Source: Reyranella sp.
GTDB lineage: Bacteria; Pseudomonadota; Alphaproteobacteria; Reyranellales; Reyranellaceae
Reading direction: 5' to 3'
NCBI RefSeq assembly: GCF_004297265.1
Contig: NZ_SCUT01000026.1
Span: 35,794-99,793, forward strand
DNA: 64,000 nt
This document shows positions 1 to 9,431 of this stretch, in pieces. A program made the position numbers and the translations under genes. The notes under the pieces were generated by a model. That model did not search any database. It saw only the letters and a program-made list of their open reading frames with translations, and was not told the DNA's origin. The first letter of the stretch is position 1. Each line of letters opens with the position of its first letter.

Positions 1-246
1 CCCCACGATCAGCAGCCAGGGCTTCGTACCCAACCACTGATCAGCCATCAGGCCGAGAAAGGCCCCCGCAACGACGCCCGCCACCAGTTCGACTGCGATC
101 CGCATGCCGACACCGAGCTTTTCGCCACCGGCGCCGCCTGTTGCGGGTCTCGACGACCGTCCCGTTCCCGCCTGGTAGGCCTGCCGGACGCCTTTGAGGC
201 GCCGATCCAGCTCGTCAGGCGTCGATTTCCGATCGTCCTCAGCCAT
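1..246 (-). CDS. atpI: ATP synthase protein I, partial (C-terminus beyond the left edge)
   Basis: The first 82 codons are present and the gene continues past base 1. AtpI is a small inner-membrane protein that assists assembly of the Fo c-ring or Mg2+ handling. The reading has a charged N-terminus (MAEDDRKSTPDELDRRL), a glycine-rich linker, then hydrophobic helices with the family-typical stretch GVGMRIAVELVAG followed by GAFLGLMADQWLGTKPW. It would lead an Fo operon (atpI-B-E-F type) transcribed leftward. The F1 genes atpH and atpA sit at the other end of the window, so the ATP synthase is split, as usual in alphaproteobacteria. Assignment rests on motif recognition of the N-terminal part only. 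Confidence 0.85.
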   Translation of the reverse strand, partial: MAEDDRKSTPDELDRRLKGVRQAYQAGTGRSSRPATGGAGGEKLGVGMRIAVELVAGVVAGAFLGLMADQWLGTKPWLLIVG

Positions 247-398
247 AACCGGATGCTCCGCTCCGGGCTTTCCACCGCCACCCCACCAACACGATGCGGT
301 CACAATGAAAAACGCGCCGGAACCTATGGGCAGGCCCGCGGGGTGTCAAGCGTACGCGACGATGTGACAAGGCTCTGAAATGCAAGCCGTTCCGCGTT

Positions 399-2588
399 CT
401 ACCGCTTCAGGACGGAGAACCGGGCGTCGCCGTCGCGCTGGACCTGCGGGACCAGGTCGACCTCCCAGTCCAGGTACTGCCGCATGGCCGCCTCGACATC
501 CTCCTTGAAGTCGTAGGGCCGGTACCAGACGTCGGTCGGCGGGTCCGCCATCCGGACGTGGCCGGTCTCCAGCGATAGTCCGGCCTCCCGCCACGCCTTC
601 ATGCCGCCTGCCAAGACGGAAACCGGCAGGGCACCGGCCAGATCGGCGACCTCGGCCGCTGCCAGGGCACCGATCTCGGCATCCGGCGCTGAGATGACGA
701 TCCGGATGACGCCGGCCTGCTTGGCCAGCATTTCCGGCAGCGTGCGTGCGAGATTTGCGCGCACCGCGAACCAAGCGCCCGGCACATGGCCATCGCGATA
801 TTTCAGGCTGGTGTCGAGATCGACGACCAGGGTGGTCGCCAGCGACTTGTGCAGGTCAGCGGCGGCCACGGTCGGGACCTTCGGCACGGTGAAGCCCGCC
901 GGGTAGCGCGGCTCGGCTTCTGTCGTGAGTTCGGCGGCAGCGGGCTTATGGTCGAGCACATAGGTCTCGTTCCAGCCCATCTGCAGCAGCCAATGCGCCG
1001 TCATGGTGGCGCGCACGCCGTCATTGTCGTGCAGGACGATCGTGGCATTGCGGGCGCCGACATATTGATCGGTCGCCTGCACCAGCTGGCCGCCCGCGGC
1101 ATGGCGGAAGCCCTTGAGATGGCCCTGCGCATATTCGGCGGGGTCGCGCACGTCGAGGCGATAGAGCGGGCCGCCCTTCTTCTCCAGCGCGGCAAGGCCG
1201 GCCTTGTCGATTTTCCGGATTCCCATCTTGCCGGCGATGTTCGCGGCGGCGGCCTTCGCGAACTTCGCGGCCTCCGGTCCCTGCGGGCCAAAGCTCTTGG
1301 TCTCGCCGCGCGCCACCTTGAGACCGGCCAGATGCCAGCCCATCGTGCCGTTCTTCAGCGCCATCACCTTGTTGGGCAGGCCGGCGTTGATCAGCGACTG
1401 CGCGCCGATGATCGAGCGAGTGCGGCCGGCGCAGTTGACGACGACCAGCGTCTCGGGCCGCGTCACGAAGTCCTTCACGCGATAGACCAGCTCGGCGCCG
1501 GGGCAGTCGATGCCGCCGGGAATCGACATGTTGGTGAATTCCGGCAGCGGCCGCGAATCCAGGATCACCATGTCGGCCTTGGCGTCGATCAGCTTCTGGA
1601 CGTCCGCGGCATCGATGCGCGGCGTGTCGTTGCCGTGCTCCACCACCTCGCCGAACGCCTTGCTGGGCACGTTGACGCCGGTGAACACCTCATAACCCGC
1701 GTCGCGCCACGCTTTCAGGCCGCCCGCCATGACCGCGAGGTTGGTGTAGCCCAGCCCAGACAGCTTCGCGGCGGCCCGGTTGGCGCGGCCGGTCTGGCCC
1801 TCTTCGCCCTCGTCCATCAGCACGATGCGCGTGTGCGGATCGGGCAGCAGGGCGAGCGCCCGCGGCTCCAGACGGGAGAGCGGGAGCGGCGTGGCAAAGA
1901 GGGGATGGCCCTGGGTCGAGAATTCGCCTTCCTCGCGCACGTCGAAGAAGGCGAAGACCTCGCCGGACTTCAGCATTTCCTTCACCTGCTGAACCGTGAG
2001 CAGCGGCGTCAGGATCTTTGCCCTGGCCATGAAGCGCCTGGCCGTGCCGGTGGCCATGTCGACCGTCACGCGGTCGGGCAGATGCTCGAGGCTGAGGCCA
2101 TAGAAATGAAGGTGCAGCGCATTGCCCGAGTCGACCGGCGTCTCGATGTGGTGGAAGTCGTCGGGCAGGAAAGCGATCACGTCGCCGCGCTTCAGCGTCT
2201 TCTCCTTCGAGGGCGCCTCGCGCAGCCGCACGACGCCTTCCTGCGCCCCGTTGTCGAGCCGCTCGTAGACCACGTTGCGCTCGGCGCCGTGGACGCCCGC
2301 GATGATGGCCCAGGTCGTGTGATTGTGCGGCGGCACCTTCTTGCCGGGGCCTCCGGCCGAGGCATAGAGCGCGAAGCGATGGTCGGGATCCTCGCTCAGG
2401 CGATAGATCCCGCCGTCGGCGCCCAGAGGGAATTCCTCCTGCGGAAAGAGCTCGGTGCGGCGGGCCAGCGACGAGAGAAGCCCGCCGATCCTGTCGAGAT
2501 TGGCGTAGTTGACGCCCTGCTTCTCGATGGCGCGGGCCTCGTCGATCAGACGCCGCACGGCCGCGGCACGCTCTTGATGCAGGTTCAT
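399..2588 (-). CDS. Thiol-dioxygenase-like cupin fused to four rhodanese domains
   Basis: A 729-aa cytoplasmic protein. Residues about 60-170 form a cupin resembling cysteine dioxygenase, with candidate 3-His iron ligands His88, His90 (PPHNH) and His147 (FHHIET). Four rhodanese modules follow at about 198-303, 322-435, 470-545 and 590-690. Only the second has the catalytic loop, Cys386 in CAGRTRS. The loops of the others lack Cys, so they are probably structural or docking copies. The start is the ATG at 2588, preceded by GGAGGA at good spacing; an in-frame ATG 33 bases upstream has no such site. Known rhodaneses move sulfane sulfur; the iron cupin would oxidise a thiol or persulfide (inference). 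A second, similar cupin lies at 5682-6305. Confidence 0.8.
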   Translation of the reverse strand: MNLHQERAAAVRRLIDEARAIEKQGVNYANLDRIGGLLSSLARRTELFPQEEFPLGADGGIYRLSEDPDHRFALYASAGGPGKKVPPHNHTTWAIIAGVHGAERNVVYERLDNGAQEGVVRLREAPSKEKTLKRGDVIAFLPDDFHHIETPVDSGNALHLHFYGLSLEHLPDRVTVDMATGTARRFMARAKILTPLLTVQQVKEMLKSGEVFAFFDVREEGEFSTQGHPLFATPLPLSRLEPRALALLPDPHTRIVLMDEGEEGQTGRANRAAAKLSGLGYTNLAVMAGGLKAWRDAGYEVFTGVNVPSKAFGEVVEHGNDTPRIDAADVQKLIDAKADMVILDSRPLPEFTNMSIPGGIDCPGAELVYRVKDFVTRPETLVVVNCAGRTRSIIGAQSLINAGLPNKVMALKNGTMGWHLAGLKVARGETKSFGPQGPEAAKFAKAAAANIAGKMGIRKIDKAGLAALEKKGGPLYRLDVRDPAEYAQGHLKGFRHAAGGQLVQATDQYVGARNATIVLHDNDGVRATMTAHWLLQMGWNETYVLDHKPAAAELTTEAEPRYPAGFTVPKVPTVAAADLHKSLATTLVVDLDTSLKYRDGHVPGAWFAVRANLARTLPEMLAKQAGVIRIVISAPDAEIGALAAAEVADLAGALPVSVLAGGMKAWREAGLSLETGHVRMADPPTDVWYRPYDFKEDVEAAMRQYLDWEVDLVPQVQRDGDARFSVLKR

Positions 2589-2662
2589 TCCGGTCCTCCG
2601 TTCCCTGCAGTATAGCCGCACCGGGTCTTGTCGCCCCAGCCAGAGTCAAACTACGGTGCGCC

Positions 2663-4519
2663 ATGCGAACAACCCTTCCCGCCGTCCTGATCGGAGCAGC
2701 CGCCCTGATGGCGGTCTCGGGCCCGGCCCCGGCGCAGACCGCCAAGAAGCCAGTCCAGACCCAGGCGACCAAGCCTGCGACGACCAAGGCCGCCGTGACG
2801 CGGCCCGCCGCCCGGCCGGCCGCACGACCCGTCGCGCGCGCTCCGGTCTACGTGCCGCCGCCGCCCGTCGTCGAACTCGACGAGCGCGCGGTCGTGGCCG
2901 ACCTGCCGACCGTTCTGGATAATGAGACGCGCGACCGCTATCGCCGCATCTTCCAGGCGCAGCAGTCGGGTGCCTGGGCACAGGCCGACGACGAGATCCG
3001 GCAGCTCTCGGACAAGACCCTCATGGGGTATGTCGGCGCCCAGCGCCTGCTCAGCCCGAACTATCCCGCGCGTTACGAGCAACTTGCCGCCTGGCTGCAG
3101 GACTACAACGACAATCCCGACGCGCCCGCGATCTACCGGCTGGCGCTGGCGCGCCGTCCGGCGGGCGGCACGGAACTGACGCCCGCCACCTTCGTCGGTT
3201 TCACGCAGGGCTCGCCCAACTTCGCGGCCGCCCGCACCGTGAACGGCGCCGATGGCGGCCGCGCGGCCGAGCTGCGCTCGCGACTGCAGAGCATGGCCGA
3301 TGATGGCGGCTTCAACGCCGCGTTCGTCCTGCTCGACCGCAAGTCGTCGACCGAGATCCTGGGGCCCCAGGAAGTCGAGCTGTGGCGCGGCCGCCTGCGC
3401 ACCCGCCAGCTCGAAGCCGATCCGCAGCGCAGCGTGCAGGTTCCGGTCGAGGCCAGCATGCCGCCCGACGCCAACTGGACTGCCGCCATGACGGCCTTCA
3501 CCCGGGGCGACATGGCGGAAGCGGCCCGCCGCTTCGAATTGGTGGCCGATGCCTCGCCGGACCGGGCGTCGTCCTGGACCCTGGCCGCCGGCTCGTTCTG
3601 GGCCGCCCGCGCCAACCTGCTGGCCGGCAATCCGCAGAAGTACGCGCCCTACCTGAAGCGGGCCGCGCTGCACGGCAGCACCTTCTACGGGCTCGTCGCC
3701 CAGAAGGCGCTGGGCATGCAGATCCAGCCCGACTTCGAGGTGCCGCCGCTCGACCGGCGCCGCGCCGACCTGTTGCGCAACGACCGTGCGGCACGCCGGG
3801 CGCTGGCGCTGCTGCAGCTCGGTGCCACGACGGCCGCGGAGCGCGAGCTGTTCGCCGCGTCGATCGACAACGATCCCCGCTACGTCGAGGCGGTGATGGC
3901 GCTGGCGTTGAAGGCGCAGTTGCCCGCGCTCGCGGTGCGCGTCGGCAACGCCAACTGGGACCAGCGCCACAACATCAAGGGCTATGACGGCGGCATGTAT
4001 CCGATTCCGCCGTGGCAGCCGTCCAGCGGCGCGGTCGTCGACCGCGCGCTGGTCTATGCCTTCATGCGCCAGGAGTCGGCCTTCAATCCCAAGGCGCGCT
4101 CCGTGGTCGGCGCCATGGGCCTGATGCAGCTCATGCCGGCGACGGCCCGCGCCGTTTCGGCGCGCTATGCGCCGGAGACGGCGGGCGCCAATCCGTGGGA
4201 TCCGTCGGTCAACATGTCGCTGGGCGAGGCCTATATCTCGATGCTGCTGAACGAGACCGACGGCAATCTCGTCCGCACGACTGCCGGCTACAATGGCGGG
4301 CCGGGCAACGTCATGCGCTGGGACAATTCGCTGAATGCCTCGCAGGATCCGCTTCTCTACATCCAGCTGATCCCGCTCCACGAGACGCGCGACTTCGTGC
4401 AGCGCGTGCTGACAAATTACTGGATCTATCAGGTTCGCCTGGGACAGCCGACACCGTCGCTCGACCAGATCGCCTCGCACGACTGGCCCCGTTACACCCC
4501 ACAGGATGGAACCCGCTGA
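2663..4519 (+). CDS. Soluble lytic murein transglycosylase
   Basis: A 618-aa periplasmic enzyme that cleaves the MurNAc-GlcNAc bond of peptidoglycan, leaving 1,6-anhydroMurNAc. It begins with a Sec signal peptide (MRTTLPAVLIGAAALMAVSG, cleavage near APAQ) and a Pro/Ala/Lys-rich linker. A long helical superhelical region follows to about residue 440. The C-terminal SLT domain has the catalytic Glu471 in MRQESAFNP, then GAMGLMQLMPATA and TAGYNGGPGN, which are diagnostic of the Slt70 family. Length matches Slt70 homologues (about 620-650). It is divergent from the rhodanese gene (74-base gap) and ends 2 bases before the CoA-transferase gene. Confidence 0.92.
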   Translation: MRTTLPAVLIGAAALMAVSGPAPAQTAKKPVQTQATKPATTKAAVTRPAARPAARPVARAPVYVPPPPVVELDERAVVADLPTVLDNETRDRYRRIFQAQQSGAWAQADDEIRQLSDKTLMGYVGAQRLLSPNYPARYEQLAAWLQDYNDNPDAPAIYRLALARRPAGGTELTPATFVGFTQGSPNFAAARTVNGADGGRAAELRSRLQSMADDGGFNAAFVLLDRKSSTEILGPQEVELWRGRLRTRQLEADPQRSVQVPVEASMPPDANWTAAMTAFTRGDMAEAARRFELVADASPDRASSWTLAAGSFWAARANLLAGNPQKYAPYLKRAALHGSTFYGLVAQKALGMQIQPDFEVPPLDRRRADLLRNDRAARRALALLQLGATTAAERELFAASIDNDPRYVEAVMALALKAQLPALAVRVGNANWDQRHNIKGYDGGMYPIPPWQPSSGAVVDRALVYAFMRQESAFNPKARSVVGAMGLMQLMPATARAVSARYAPETAGANPWDPSVNMSLGEAYISMLLNETDGNLVRTTAGYNGGPGNVMRWDNSLNASQDPLLYIQLIPLHETRDFVQRVLTNYWIYQVRLGQPTPSLDQIASHDWPRYTPQDGTR

Positions 4520-4521
4520 GT

Positions 4522-5685
4522 ATGTTGCCGCTTTCAGGTGTACGCGTCGTCGAGTTCTGCCAGGTCCTGGCCGGTCCCTATTGTGGAATGCTGCTGGCCG
4601 ATCTAGGCGCCGAGGTGATCAAGGTCGAACCGCCGGAAGGCGACATGATGCGGCAGTGGCCGCCGATCACAGAAGGCTCCGAGGGGGGCTACAGCGAAAA
4701 CTTCGCGTCGATCAACCGCAACAAGCGTTCGGTCGTGCTCGATCTCAAGGATCCGGCCCAGAAGCAGGCGGCGCGCCAGCTCATCCTGTCGGCCGACGTC
4801 GTGCTGGAGAACAACCGGCCGGGCGTGATGGATCGTCTCGGCCTCGGCTACGAATCCTTCCGCGCCGAGAAGCCCGGTCTCGTCTACTGCTCGATCTCCG
4901 CCTTCGGCCAGAGCGGTCCGCGCTCGGGCGAGGGCGGCTTCGACGTCACGGTGCAGGCGATGAGCGGCATCATGAGCGTGACGGGCGAGCCCGACGGCGC
5001 ACCGGTGAAATGCGGCGTGCCGGTCTCCGACACCGGGACCGGCCTCTATGCCGCGCTCACCGTGGTGTCGGTCCTGCGCCGCGTCGCGGGCGGCGGGCCG
5101 GGCGCGCACATCGACGCCTCGATGCTGGGCTGCAGCCTCGGCATGGCAGCACTTCAGACCAGCGAGTTCTTCGGCACCGGGCGCGACCCGAAGAAGCTGG
5201 GTTCGGCCCATCCACGCAACGCGCCCTACCAGGCCTTCAAGGCGGCCGACGGGCATTTCGTCATCGCTGCCGGCAACAACAAGCTGTGGGAGGCCGTCAC
5301 CAAGGTCGTCGGTCGCCCCGACCTGCTGGCCGATGAGCGATTTGCCACGACCCAGTCGCGCGCCGCCAACCAGGGGGCGCTCAAGGACCTGCTGGAAGTC
5401 GAGTTCGCGAAGAACGGCGTCGACCATTGGTTGGGCGCATTCGAGGCCGCGGGCGTCCCGCAGGGCCGCATCAACACCTACAGCCAGATCCTCGCCGACC
5501 CGCAGGTTGCACACATGGGCTGGGTCGAGGAGATGGAGCTTCCCTCCGGCGTGAAGACCAAGACCTTCGGCAGCCCGGTTCGGATCTCCGCCACCGACAT
5601 CTCCAAGCGACGCGATCCGCCGGCGCTCGGCGCCGACACCGAGGACGTCTTCGGAACCACCTTCCAGCAAAAGGCCGCGAAATGA
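4522..5685 (+). CDS. CaiB/BaiF (class III) CoA transferase
   Basis: A 387-aa cytoplasmic enzyme that transfers CoA between acyl groups. It starts MLPLSGVRVVEFCQVLAGPYCG, the typical family N-terminus, with ADLGAEVIKVEPPEGD following. The candidate catalytic Asp is Asp198 in HIDASMLG (formyl-CoA transferase uses an Asp at the equivalent place). The ATG at 4522 is chosen because it opens the family N-terminus; the frame is open for 510 bases further upstream, but that stretch lies over the transglycosylase gene. The stop overlaps the start of the next gene (ATGA at 5682-5685), so the two are translationally coupled. The substrate acyl group cannot be told from sequence. Confidence 0.92.
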   Translation: MLPLSGVRVVEFCQVLAGPYCGMLLADLGAEVIKVEPPEGDMMRQWPPITEGSEGGYSENFASINRNKRSVVLDLKDPAQKQAARQLILSADVVLENNRPGVMDRLGLGYESFRAEKPGLVYCSISAFGQSGPRSGEGGFDVTVQAMSGIMSVTGEPDGAPVKCGVPVSDTGTGLYAALTVVSVLRRVAGGGPGAHIDASMLGCSLGMAALQTSEFFGTGRDPKKLGSAHPRNAPYQAFKAADGHFVIAAGNNKLWEAVTKVVGRPDLLADERFATTQSRAANQGALKDLLEVEFAKNGVDHWLGAFEAAGVPQGRINTYSQILADPQVAHMGWVEEMELPSGVKTKTFGSPVRISATDISKRRDPPALGADTEDVFGTTFQQKAAK

Positions 5686-6305
5686 GTATCGATCGCCTGC
5701 GTCGCTTCATCGGCGACATGACGTCTCTTACGGGCGGTGCCTGGCAGGACAAGGACGAGAACGCCATCGTCGAGGTGGGCGCCAAGCTCCTGGGCGAGCT
5801 GGTGAAGCACGACGACTGGCTGCCCGAACAGGCTGCCAAGGTGCCGGCGCACGGTTATGCGCAGAACCTCCTGTGGTGCGATCCGTTCGAGCGCTTCTGC
5901 GTCGTGAGCTTCGTCTGGGCGCCCAGGGCCAACACGCCGGTGCACGACCACGAGATGTGGGGCCTGGTCGGCATGCTGCGCGGCTCCGAGACCTCGCTTG
6001 CCTTCACGCGCGATCCCGAGACCGGCGTGCTGGTGCCGGGCGAGCTCGCCAAGCTCGAACCGGGCGACGTCGAGGTGCTGGTGCCGGCGCCGCGCAACCC
6101 CAAGGGCGACATCCATCAGGTCACCAACGCGCTCGACGATCGCGGCTCGATCAGCATTCACGTGTATGGCGGCAACATCGGCGCGGTGCGTCGTCACACC
6201 TTCGACGTGAAGACGGGCCAGCCCAACCTCTTCGTGTCGGGCTACACCAACCGCGAGCAGCCCAACATCTGGGATCGCTCGGCCGAGGTCCGCGCCGCTT
6301 CCTGA
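5682..6305 (+). CDS. Cysteine dioxygenase-like thiol dioxygenase (cupin)
   Basis: A 207-aa single-domain cupin of the metal-dependent double-stranded beta-helix type related to cysteine dioxygenase. Candidate Fe(II) ligands are His88 and His90 (TPVHDHEMWG) and His145 (GDIHQV), the 3-His pattern of thiol dioxygenases, followed by SISIHVYGGNIG. Such enzymes turn a thiol (cysteine, 3-mercaptopropionate and relatives) into a sulfinate with O2. The gene is coupled to the upstream CoA transferase by a 4-base overlap, which hints at a thiol-carboxylate substrate activated as a CoA ester (inference). Its ligand spacing (88/90/145) is nearly the same as in the rhodanese fusion at 399-2588 (88/90/147). 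Confidence 0.8.
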   Translation: MSIDRLRRFIGDMTSLTGGAWQDKDENAIVEVGAKLLGELVKHDDWLPEQAAKVPAHGYAQNLLWCDPFERFCVVSFVWAPRANTPVHDHEMWGLVGMLRGSETSLAFTRDPETGVLVPGELAKLEPGDVEVLVPAPRNPKGDIHQVTNALDDRGSISIHVYGGNIGAVRRHTFDVKTGQPNLFVSGYTNREQPNIWDRSAEVRAAS

Positions 6306-6389
6306 GGGTTCGCGTACCGGCACGGCTCCCTTGACCTGAAGCGGACCCGGCAAGCACTGTCGCCCTCCATGAAAAAGGAGGAAAACAGG

Positions 6390-7358
6390 ATGCTTCGTCG
6401 AGCCGTATTGAAGGGCGGCACCGCCCTGACCGCTGCTTCGCTCGCCACGCCGGCCATCGCCCAGTCAGCCAAGTGGCCGGCGCGCGAGATCTCGCTGATC
6501 AATCCCAACGCCCCGGGCGCCTCGACCGACCTGACCGCGCGCATCATCGCGCAGGCGCTCGAGAAGCGGCTGAACGCGACCGTCATCGTGAAGAACGTGG
6601 TCGGCGGTGCGGGCGCGCTGGGACCGACGACGCTCGCCCAGTCGACGCCCGACGGCCATACGATCGGCCTGGTGGCGATCTCGAGCCACGTTGCCGTGCC
6701 GAACATGATGAACGTGCCCTACGATCCGTGGAAGGCGTTCGACATCATCGGCCAGGTCGCCGCACTTCGGTACGGCATCGGCGCGCGCGCCGACGGCCCG
6801 ATCAAGTCGATCGAGGACCTCGTCACCCAGGGCAAGCAGAAGCAGCTGACCTACAGCTCCAACAACGTCACCAACGTTGTGGCGATGTTCCAGCTGGCCA
6901 AGCTGAGCGGCGCCAAGTTCCGCTGGGTCGTGTTTCCGGGTGGCGTCGAATCGGTGACGGCGGCGATCGGCGGCCATGTCGACGCGGTCATCCAGACGGT
7001 CGCCGAGATGCGGCCGCAGATCGAGGCCGGCAAGCTGCGCTTCCTCGCCTCGGCGGCCGAGGCGCGCTGGCCCGACTATCCCGACGTCAAGACGCTGCGC
7101 GAACTGGGTTACGATGCGGTGAGCAACGGGCCGTTCGGCTATGCCTTCCCGACCGGTGTCGATCCGGCCATCAAGGAGCGCATGGACAAGGCGCTGGCCG
7201 ACGTCATGAAGGACGAGTCCGTGACCAGCCAGATCGCCAAGCTCGGCATCCAGCCGATCTATCGCGACGGCAAGGAGTACGGCGCGCTCCTGAAGAAGAT
7301 CGAGACGGAACTCGTCCCGATCCTCAAGGAAACCGGCATGGCCAAGAAGCCGGCGTGA
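6390..7358 (+). CDS. tctC: Tripartite tricarboxylate transporter substrate-binding protein (TctC/Bug family)
   Basis: A 322-aa periplasmic binding protein. The start is the ATG at 6390, not the in-frame ATG at 6369: a consensus AAGGAGG lies at 6375-6381, inside the longer reading, 8 bases before 6390. The N-terminus MLRRAVLKGGTALTAASLA has a twin-arginine start and a cleavage site near PAIAQ, so Tat export is possible. The mature part shows Bug-family marks: ARIIAQALEKRLNATVIVKNVVGGAG and GHTIGLV. It captures a carboxylate for the TctAB membrane pair encoded next. Its stop overlaps the tctB start (TGATG). The substrate is unknown. Confidence 0.93.
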   Translation: MLRRAVLKGGTALTAASLATPAIAQSAKWPAREISLINPNAPGASTDLTARIIAQALEKRLNATVIVKNVVGGAGALGPTTLAQSTPDGHTIGLVAISSHVAVPNMMNVPYDPWKAFDIIGQVAALRYGIGARADGPIKSIEDLVTQGKQKQLTYSSNNVTNVVAMFQLAKLSGAKFRWVVFPGGVESVTAAIGGHVDAVIQTVAEMRPQIEAGKLRFLASAAEARWPDYPDVKTLRELGYDAVSNGPFGYAFPTGVDPAIKERMDKALADVMKDESVTSQIAKLGIQPIYRDGKEYGALLKKIETELVPILKETGMAKKPA

Positions 7359-7846
7359 TGCAGCTGAGCGGCACGCGGATCGCCGCGCTCGGCCTGCTGG
7401 CCGCGGCGCTGGTCGGGCTCTGGAAGGCGCTGGAGCTGGACAGCTGGGGCTTCGACGGTCCCGGCCCCGGCTTCTTCCCGCAACTCATGGCCGGCATCTG
7501 CGTGGCGCTCGCCCTCGCCGTCCTGTTCTTCCCGGGACAGGCCGGCGAGACCGAGGGCGGCGACACCGACGACGTCGAGGCGACGAGGGAATCGAACCGC
7601 ACCTTCGCGATCTATATCGCCACCTTCGCGGTGTTTGCGCTGGGCGCGATGTATGCCGGCTTCGTCGTCACGACAGTGGCGGTGACCGTCGTCATCATGC
7701 GCTTCGCCGAACGCCGCTCGTGGTTCTCCGCGATCGGCTACGGCATCGCCTGCGCCGCCGTGGGCCTCGTCTGCTTCGGCTGGCTGCTGCGCGTCGACCT
7801 GCCGGAAGGGCCGATCGAGCGCACCTTCTACACCTACGTTCGCTGA
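7358..7846 (+). CDS. tctB: Tripartite tricarboxylate transporter small membrane subunit TctB
   Basis: A 162-aa inner-membrane protein with about four hydrophobic segments and an early FDGPGPGFFPQLMA motif, which is typical of TctB. A charged, acidic loop (residues about 62-78) separates the first and second helix pairs. It starts at an ATG overlapping the tctC stop by one base and lies 10 bases before tctA, so it is part of one operon. TctB stabilises TctA in the Na+- or H+-driven import of di- and tricarboxylates. Confidence 0.9.
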   Translation: MQLSGTRIAALGLLAAALVGLWKALELDSWGFDGPGPGFFPQLMAGICVALALAVLFFPGQAGETEGGDTDDVEATRESNRTFAIYIATFAVFALGAMYAGFVVTTVAVTVVIMRFAERRSWFSAIGYGIACAAVGLVCFGWLLRVDLPEGPIERTFYTYVR

Positions 7847-7856
7847 GGCCCGGAGC

Positions 7857-9341
7857 ATGGAAGCGCTGCTGGGTGGCTTCGCCACCACGCTGACCCTCGA
7901 CAACCTGTTCTACTGCTTCGTCGGCGCCTTCCTGGGCACCGTCGTGGGCATCCTGCCGGGACTGGGGCCGCTCACCACCATCGCGATCCTGCTGCCGATC
8001 ACGTTCAAGATGGACGTGACCTCGGCCATCATCATGCTGTCGGGCATCTATTACGGCGTGGCCTATGGCGGCACCGTGACCTCGGTGCTGATGCGCATCC
8101 CGGGCGAGGCCTCCTCGGTCGTGACCTGCCTCGACGGCTACGAGATGGCGCGCAAGGGCCGCGCCGGCGCCGCCCTCGGCATCGCCGGACTGGGCTCGTT
8201 CTTCGCGGGCACAGTGGGCGTCATCGGCATCTCCTTCCTGTCGCCGCCGCTCGCCGAGCTGGTCATCAAGTTCGGACCCGCCGAGTACGCCATGCTGATG
8301 CTCGCGGGCCTCACCATGGTCACCTACATGTCGAGCGGCTCGCTGCCGCGCGCGCTGCTGATGGCGGCCTTCGGCCTGCTGCTCGGCACGATCGGCAGCG
8401 ACCCGCTCAACATGACGCCGCGCCTCACCTTCGGCATCCTGGCGCTGGGCGATGGCGTGAACCTCGTGCCGCTGGCGATCGGCCTGTTCGGCCTCTCCGA
8501 AGTGCTGTTCATGGCGCGCCAGAAGCCCGACGACATGAAGGTCCTGCCGCCGCCCTCGCACCTGCTGGGTTTCATGCCCTCGCGCGAGGAGGCGCGTCGG
8601 TCGGTCGGTCCCGTCGTGCGCGGCACCTTCATGGGCTTCCTGGTCGGCCTGCTGCCCGGCGGCGGCGCGGTGCTGGCCTCGTTCCTGTCCTACGGCATGG
8701 AGCGCAAGCTCTCGAAGAACCCTGAGGAATTCGGCAAGGGCGCCGTCGAGGGACTGGCCGGGCCGGAATCGGCCAACAATGCCGGCACCGCCGGGGCCTT
8801 CGTGCCGCTGCTCTGCATGGGCATCCCCGCCAATGCCGTTACGGCGCTGCTGCTCGGCGCCTTCATCATCCACGGCGTCACGCCCGGCCCCACGATCCTG
8901 GAGCGTCAGCCCGAGATCTTCTGGGGCGTCGTGGCCAGCATGTATATCGGCAACGTGATGCTGCTGATCCTGAACCTGCCGCTGATCGGCCTGTTCGTGC
9001 GCATCCTTGACATCCCGCGCGCCTATCTCACGCCCATGATCCTCGCGGTCTGCCTGATCGGCGTCTATTCGTCGAACGGCAACCCCGCCGACGTGGTGAT
9101 CGCCGTGATCTTCGGCTTCGTGGGTTACGGCCTGCGCCGCCACGGCTTCGACCTCGGCATCGTCATCCTGGCCTATGTGCTGGGGCCCATCTTCGAGCGC
9201 TCGGTGCGCCAGTCCCTGGCCATCTCCGACGGCGATCCGATGATCTTCCTGCACAGCTATCTGTCGACAGGCTTCGCGATCGTCGCGGTCGGGCTTCTGA
9301 TCGCGGGGCTGTGGCCGAAACGGAAGAAGGCGGCCGGTTAG
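7857..9341 (+). CDS. tctA: Tripartite tricarboxylate transporter large membrane subunit TctA
   Basis: A 494-aa polytopic membrane protein (10-12 hydrophobic helices), the permease of the TctABC transporter. Family motifs are clear: [21 protein letters not shown] near residue 30 and, in the second half, [17 protein letters not shown] with the duplicated glycine-rich loop. [20 protein letters not shown] is also characteristic. Length matches TctA (about 500). It is the last gene of the tctC-tctB-tctA operon, and a hairpin overlaps its stop codon. Confidence 0.95.
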   Translation: MEALLGGFATTLTLDNLFYCFVGAFLGTVVGILPGLGPLTTIAILLPITFKMDVTSAIIMLSGIYYGVAYGGTVTSVLMRIPGEASSVVTCLDGYEMARKGRAGAALGIAGLGSFFAGTVGVIGISFLSPPLAELVIKFGPAEYAMLMLAGLTMVTYMSSGSLPRALLMAAFGLLLGTIGSDPLNMTPRLTFGILALGDGVNLVPLAIGLFGLSEVLFMARQKPDDMKVLPPPSHLLGFMPSREEARRSVGPVVRGTFMGFLVGLLPGGGAVLASFLSYGMERKLSKNPEEFGKGAVEGLAGPESANNAGTAGAFVPLLCMGIPANAVTALLLGAFIIHGVTPGPTILERQPEIFWGVVASMYIGNVMLLILNLPLIGLFVRILDIPRAYLTPMILAVCLIGVYSSNGNPADVVIAVIFGFVGYGLRRHGFDLGIVILAYVLGPIFERSVRQSLAISDGDPMIFLHSYLSTGFAIVAVGLLIAGLWPKRKKAAG

Positions 9342-9351
9342 GGCCGCCTTC
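9326..9351 (+). terminator. Hairpin overlapping the tctA stop codon
   Basis: A perfect 10-bp stem (GAAGGCGGCC / GGCCGCCTTC) with a 6-base loop that contains the tctA stop. It probably ends the tct operon. There is no clean T-run after it (CGGGAAGAGTTCTT), so intrinsic termination is not certain. Confidence 0.4.
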
Positions 9352-9431
9352 GGGAAGAGTTCTTATCCATTCTGCGCGGAGCGGGCTCTCGCGCTTGATG
9401 ACAAGCGCTGCCGCCCGCCCATCCTCACAAG

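Noticed and set aside
6369..6389. The upstream ATG of the tctC frame as its start
   Set aside because: The consensus ribosome-binding site lies inside this segment and serves the ATG at 6390, which also begins the signal peptide.
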